Shown in pieces: positions 29,137 through 32,882 of a stretch of 32,882 bases of DNA. The translations under genes and the position numbers were made by a program. Positions within the stretch are counted from its first letter, which is position 1. Every line of letters starts with the position of its first letter. This DNA comes from Chloroflexota bacterium (GTDB lineage Bacteria; Chloroflexota; Dormibacteria; CF-121), in the NCBI GenBank assembly GCA_005880605.1, contig VBIS01000161.1, positions 1 through 32,882 of the forward strand, given 5' to 3'. The notes below the pieces were generated by a model, which was given only the letters and a program-made list of their open reading frames with translations, made no database searches and had not been told where the DNA came from.

Positions 29137-32100
29137 TTAGGTGGAGACTTCTTCTTCGACCTGGTCGGGGCTCGACCCGTTGGCCGGCGCTCCCTCGGCG
29201 GAGGCTGGCACGAGAGATGGTCCCGGCAGCCGGATGATGGTCCAGTCCTCGTTCTTCTCGGCGCGGTCGGCGAGCGCCTCATCCTTCGAAAAGAGGATGA
29301 CCTGGTGGTCGAGGCGGCCCAGCTCGTCCATCGCCGCCCGCAGCCGGCGGCGATCGGCGTGCACCAGCGCTTCGTCGAGCAGCAATGGCGGCGGCTCCGC
29401 GTTTCCGCCGATGATCCGGGCCAGCGCCAGGCGCTCGAGCAAGTAGATCAACGAACGGGTCCCAAGACTGAGGTTATCGACGTCTTTATATCCTCGTTGA
29501 TCCTGCGTCTTGACCGAGAGCGCGAGATCTTCCCCGATCCGCACATCCCGGTAGCGGCCGTTCGTGATGGGGGAGAGCTGGCCCTGTAGGGCCGACTTGA
29601 GGCGGGGGATGACAGCTCGACGCACGGATTTCGACGCCGCCTCCAGAGTTTCGATGGCGAGGTCGTAGGCGTGGGCCTCGGCCTCCAGCTCCTGCAGCTG
29701 CTCGCGGACGGTGGCGATCTCCTCCTCGAGGGAGGCGACATCGCCGATCTGGGATAGCCGGTCGTTCAGAAGCTCCTCGGCGCGGGCCCGTTCCTCTTGG
29801 GCTCGCTCCTTGACGCTGCGGTGTTGGTCGCGCTGCCGCTCGAGCTCGGCCAGGGGAAGCGCCGCGAATTCGGCCGCACGGACCGGGTCGACGTTGGCGC
29901 CCACCTCGCCTAGCTGGCGGGTGAGGTCGTCGACCAGCTGACGCAGCGACCCCGCTTCGTCCGCCGTCACGCCGCCGCGCTGCGATTCCAACTCTGCCAG
30001 TCGAACGCTCGACGTCCGGTAGGCCTCGGCGTGACTGACGCCGGCTTCCCAGGCCACAGCCCCAGCCTCCATATCGGGATCGGTGATCCCGGACCGCGCG
30101 TAGATCGCCGCTAATTGCCGGGCGTAATCGTCAGCCTTCGCACGTTCGGCGGTCGAGCGCTCGCCAGGAGCGCGAAGTTGCGCCAGCTGGGCGTCAAGCT
30201 GCTCGATCCGGGTGCGAACCTGCTGCGCCTGGCGCTCGGCCTCGCAACTGGCGATAAAGTCGCGGGCCGCGCCCAGCGCCTCGCGCCGGTCGAACCCGAG
30301 CCGGTCGAGCAGGCTGTGGAGCTGCTGCCGCAACGATTCCCGGCGCTGGTCCATCTCGGTCTCGGCGCGCGACGCCTCCAGCGAGCGCTGGCTGGCGGCG
30401 TTCCACGCCTGACTGTCCTGAGCCAGCGATTCCACGTCTCTGGCGGTCTCCTCGACCGCCTCTTCGCTGGGGGCAGGCTGGGGTAGCCCCCAGGATCCGA
30501 CCAGCTCGCGCAGGCTCCGACCGGCGATCTGCGCTCGCTCTTCCAACTCGGTGGCCTGGCGATCGAGCTCGAGGCGGGTGGCATCGTAGCGGACCTTCTG
30601 GAGGTGCTCGACGAGCGCCTGCTGCAGCTCCCCCGAGCTGCGGACGCCCCAGGGTTGCAGGATCTCCCGGCGCTTGACGCGAGCCTCGTCTTTGGCTCGA
30701 AGGCGGCGATCGACCTCCCGGACGGCGGCGCCGCGGACCCAGATGCCGATGCCCGTGGACAGCACGCCCATGCCGAGCAGGAAGAAGGCCACGCCGCTGA
30801 GCGGCAGGGGCATACCGCCCTGAAGCGCGAGAAAGGCGACCAGGATCGCCATCGCGGTGAGCAGGAGGCCACCGAGCATGGCGCCGAGGAAGGTTCGCTG
30901 CCGGCTCCGGGCGCGCTCGGCCATGGCTTCCTCACGCCGCATTGCCTCCTCGGCCTGCTGGCCCGACTTGATGACATCCGGGACTTCCTTGTAACGCGCG
31001 ATGTCGTGCTTGAGCTGCTCCAGCCGCGGCGGGAGTTCGGCACCGGCGCGGCTGCGCGCCTCGGTGGCGACGTTATGGCGCTCGCGCCATTCGGAGTAGA
31101 CGCGCTGGAACTCCATCTGGCGGGCGGGCCAATCGAGGTTCTGGCCGATTAAGCCGGGGTGCCGCTCGGCGATCCGCCGCGCCTCTTCGGCCGCCGTCTG
31201 GGCGCGCAAATGGATCTGCGGGGCCTGGGCATCCGCGACATTGAGAGAGCTCAGCAGTTCACGGACCGCCGGTTCCTGTTCCAGCGCTGCGGCATCGATG
31301 CCACGGGCGCGGGTTTGGTGACCTTGCGCGTCCTGTTCGAGCTTGGCCCGCTCGGCCTCGAGCTGCTGCACCTGCGCGGCGTTCTCCGCGGCACGACGCT
31401 CGAAGTCCTCCTGCGCCTCGCGAGTCGCCCGCAGGTGGCTGCGCAGCTCCTGGACCTCCGCCTGACGGTCGAGCGGGAACATCGCAAAGCGCGTGTGGTC
31501 CTCCTGACGAGTCCGCTCGTCACCGATCGCCCTCTCCAACATCTCGACGCGCTCGAGCCGATGACGCGCCTCGTCCAGGCGGGAGGCGAGGACGGCGGCG
31601 TCAAGCAGCTGGACGACGGCCAACTCCGCCTCGGTCAGCGCCGATACGGTCTCGCGCTTCTGCGCCAGTTCGTCGACGGCGCTACGAGCCTGGCGAGCGG
31701 CGGTGATTTGCCGCTCCAGGTCGGAGAGTCGGCTTTCAAGGTCGTGGAGCGGGCCCGTACGTCCGCGTGGCTTCCCGATGCGCTGGGCTCGTTCCTGGCG
31801 CAGCCGGTCGAGTACCCCTTGTGCGGTTCGATCCGGGTGTGCCGAGTCCGCCAGCGCCACGATCGCTTCCTTGATGCTGCCGGCGTCCTCGAGACGCAGC
31901 ACCTCGCTGCGCGAGATGCAGGCCGTGTTGGTGTAGATGTCCCGGCTGATGCCGAGCAACTGCCGCCCTACCTGGAGTCCACCCCAGGGGTCGCGTTCGA
32001 ACCGGTCGTTGAGCTCCGCACCGCTGGCGAGATCGAGGACCCGAACCGAGTCGGCGTCGAGGTCGCGCTCGACCCGTAGTCTCGAGCCGTCGTCCAGCTC

Positions 32101-32340
32101 GAATTCGAGCGCGAGGCCGAAGCCCCCGCCCTCCCACGGTCGCCAGCGATCGGTGCGCTCGGCGATGGCTGATCGCCGGTCGCCGGTCTCGAGACCATAC
32201 AGGCCGCTCACGATCGCTTCCTGGAGCGTCGACTTCCCGGCCTCGTTGGGGCCAACGACGAGGTTCATCGTGGGACCGAAGCGGAGATCTATCCCTTGAA
32301 GGGTGCCGAAGCCTTCGACCTCGATGCGGGTCAGGCGCAT
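29137..32340 (-). CDS. YhaN-type SMC/Rad50-like ATPase with internal membrane segments
   Basis: This is a 1067-aa protein. Walker A GPNEAGKST (30-38) starts an ABC-type head; the second half-head at the C-terminus has the signature LSLGTRSLIYLLERLAL (in place of LSGGQ) and Walker B PPLLLDEALVHAD, then the switch LFSKDE. Between them is a very long Glu/Arg/Gln-rich coiled coil. It is interrupted at about residues 478-536 by two hydrophobic segments (AMLGGLLLTAMAILVAFLAL and GVAFFLLGMGVLSTGIGIWV). This layout is that of Bacillus YhaN rather than SbcC. It follows the SbcD/YhaO-like gene after 28 bp, so the two likely form a DNA end-processing complex, here perhaps membrane-linked. Confidence 0.88.
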   Translation of the reverse strand: MRLTRIEVEGFGTLQGIDLRFGPTMNLVVGPNEAGKSTLQEAIVSGLYGLETGDRRSAIAERTDRWRPWEGGGFGLALEFELDDGSRLRVERDLDADSVRVLDLASGAELNDRFERDPWGGLQVGRQLLGISRDIYTNTACISRSEVLRLEDAGSIKEAIVALADSAHPDRTAQGVLDRLRQERAQRIGKPRGRTGPLHDLESRLSDLERQITAARQARSAVDELAQKRETVSALTEAELAVVQLLDAAVLASRLDEARHRLERVEMLERAIGDERTRQEDHTRFAMFPLDRQAEVQELRSHLRATREAQEDFERRAAENAAQVQQLEAERAKLEQDAQGHQTRARGIDAAALEQEPAVRELLSSLNVADAQAPQIHLRAQTAAEEARRIAERHPGLIGQNLDWPARQMEFQRVYSEWRERHNVATEARSRAGAELPPRLEQLKHDIARYKEVPDVIKSGQQAEEAMRREEAMAERARSRQRTFLGAMLGGLLLTAMAILVAFLALQGGMPLPLSGVAFFLLGMGVLSTGIGIWVRGAAVREVDRRLRAKDEARVKRREILQPWGVRSSGELQQALVEHLQKVRYDATRLELDRQATELEERAQIAGRSLRELVGSWGLPQPAPSEEAVEETARDVESLAQDSQAWNAASQRSLEASRAETEMDQRRESLRQQLHSLLDRLGFDRREALGAARDFIASCEAERQAQQVRTRIEQLDAQLAQLRAPGERSTAERAKADDYARQLAAIYARSGITDPDMEAGAVAWEAGVSHAEAYRTSSVRLAELESQRGGVTADEAGSLRQLVDDLTRQLGEVGANVDPVRAAEFAALPLAELERQRDQHRSVKERAQEERARAEELLNDRLSQIGDVASLEEEIATVREQLQELEAEAHAYDLAIETLEAASKSVRRAVIPRLKSALQGQLSPITNGRYRDVRIGEDLALSVKTQDQRGYKDVDNLSLGTRSLIYLLERLALARIIGGNAEPPPLLLDEALVHADRRRLRAAMDELGRLDHQVILFSKDEALADRAEKNEDWTIIRLPGPSLVPASAEGAPANGSSPDQVEEEVST

Positions 32341-32368
32341 GAACGATTCACCACGTACAGGCTAAACG

Positions 32369-32882
32369 TCATTCGTCGAAGGCATCGAGCGCCAGCTGGA
32401 GCGCTCGACCAACCGTCTGTTCCTCCTGGCGTGATCCCTGCTTGTGATCGACGAGCTTGCGAACCATTTCTCCGCGGCTGGTGAACTCCTGGGTCGCCGC
32501 CTCGAGGTCGTGCGAGACGCGAGACTGGTCGCGGAACTCGAGATAGGCGAATCCGTCGCTACACTCGGTCGACAGTGCCTGCGGATCGATGTTCAACGAC
32601 CGGGCCCGTTCGCCGACCAGCGTCGCCCGGATCACGGCGCCCTCCAGGTGCTTGCCCTCACGAATCGCAAAGACCGCGTCGCGCACCTGGTCGGGGCTTG
32701 TCATGCCGGTGATATCGATCGTCTCTTGGGCGAACTGGCGCTGATTGACGTCCTCCAGCAACACGTGCACCGCGCCATCATCCTCGATGGTCACGAGCGC
32801 GGTACAATGCCGCCCGGTTTCGTTCCACCCCAACGGTTCGGGACTACCCGGATATGTCATCGGGCCGCCCGTGCGTGCCTCG
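32369..32882 (-). CDS. SbcD/YhaO-type DNA repair exonuclease, C-terminal part only
   Basis: The minus-strand frame is open to the right edge of the window, so the catalytic metallophosphoesterase domain and the start lie outside. The visible 170 residues begin with a YPGSPEPLGWNETG block, the conserved 'YPGSxxPxxFxE' junction where the nuclease domain meets the C-terminal capping domain of SbcD/YhaO proteins. VTIEDDGAVHVLLEDVNQRQF and a helical end (QTVGRALQLALDAFDE) follow. A Met at 32860 is internal, not the start. Its partner ATPase gene follows on the same strand. Confidence 0.8.
   Translation of the reverse strand, partial: EARTGGPMTYPGSPEPLGWNETGRHCTALVTIEDDGAVHVLLEDVNQRQFAQETIDITGMTSPDQVRDAVFAIREGKHLEGAVIRATLVGERARSLNIDPQALSTECSDGFAYLEFRDQSRVSHDLEAATQEFTSRGEMVRKLVDHKQGSRQEEQTVGRALQLALDAFDE

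Overview
This 32.9 kb window is GC-rich bacterial chromosome with short intergenic gaps and genes on both strands. It has no rRNA, tRNA, transposase or phage gene that I can recognise. Several features suggest a deep-branching, high-GC, Gram-positive-like or Chloroflexota/Dormibacterota-like soil lineage: many starts preceded by a -10-like hexamer only 6-7 nt away (a leaderless-transcript signature), an MshC-type cysteine ligase, a GerW/YtfJ protein, a LysM-CHAP wall enzyme and a DedA-RDD fusion. The taxonomic placement is an inference, not something the sequence proves.

Layout: (1) 1-4378 holds the 3' end of a frameshifted FAD-binding dehydrogenase, a TetR regulator with a diiron-type beta-lactamase-fold protein, an interrupted SAM methyltransferase and an AHL-lactonase-like protein. 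(2) 4390-7816 is a pyruvate-dehydrogenase-type operon, E1alpha-E1beta-E2, on the minus strand. (3) 7947-10538 has a QueF-like protein, a degenerate trypsin-like protein with an IPT domain, and a short CysS/MshC-type ligase, closed by a strong bidirectional terminator. (4) 10598-13072 has a secreted coiled-coil protein, a DUF309 protein, a GAF sensor kinase lacking the phosphoacceptor His, and two arrays of an unusual hairpin repeat. (5) 13073-17916 has a damaged PHP phosphoesterase, a hotdog/alpha-beta-hydrolase fusion, a secreted LysM-CHAP enzyme behind a structured leader, and an amidase with a small AtzG/GatC-like partner. (6) 18105-19526 encodes an unrecognised 473-aa protein with a winged-helix-like region, a Cys cluster and a PD-(D/E)XK-like core of QxK type. 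(7) 19627-22940 is an electron-transfer cluster: a small membrane protein, a membrane-anchored molybdopterin oxidoreductase, a short exported peptide, ApbE and a di-heme ferric-reductase-like protein. (8) 22953-29066 holds two acetyltransferases, GerW, a class-V aminotransferase, an EamA transporter, the DedA-RDD protein and small hypotheticals. (9) 29137-32882 holds a YhaN-type SMC-like ATPase and the 3' part of its SbcD/YhaO-type nuclease partner.

The most unusual sequence structure is a hairpin repeat seen six times at three intergenic sites. Its 12-nt loop (CCGGYGTKGARA) is nearly constant, while the stem differs from site to site and stays paired. Two copies sit upstream of divergent gene pairs and three are in tandem. 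Other points for follow-up are the 473-aa nuclease-like protein, four proteins whose key catalytic residue is replaced, three interrupted genes, and widespread leaderless promoter spacing.
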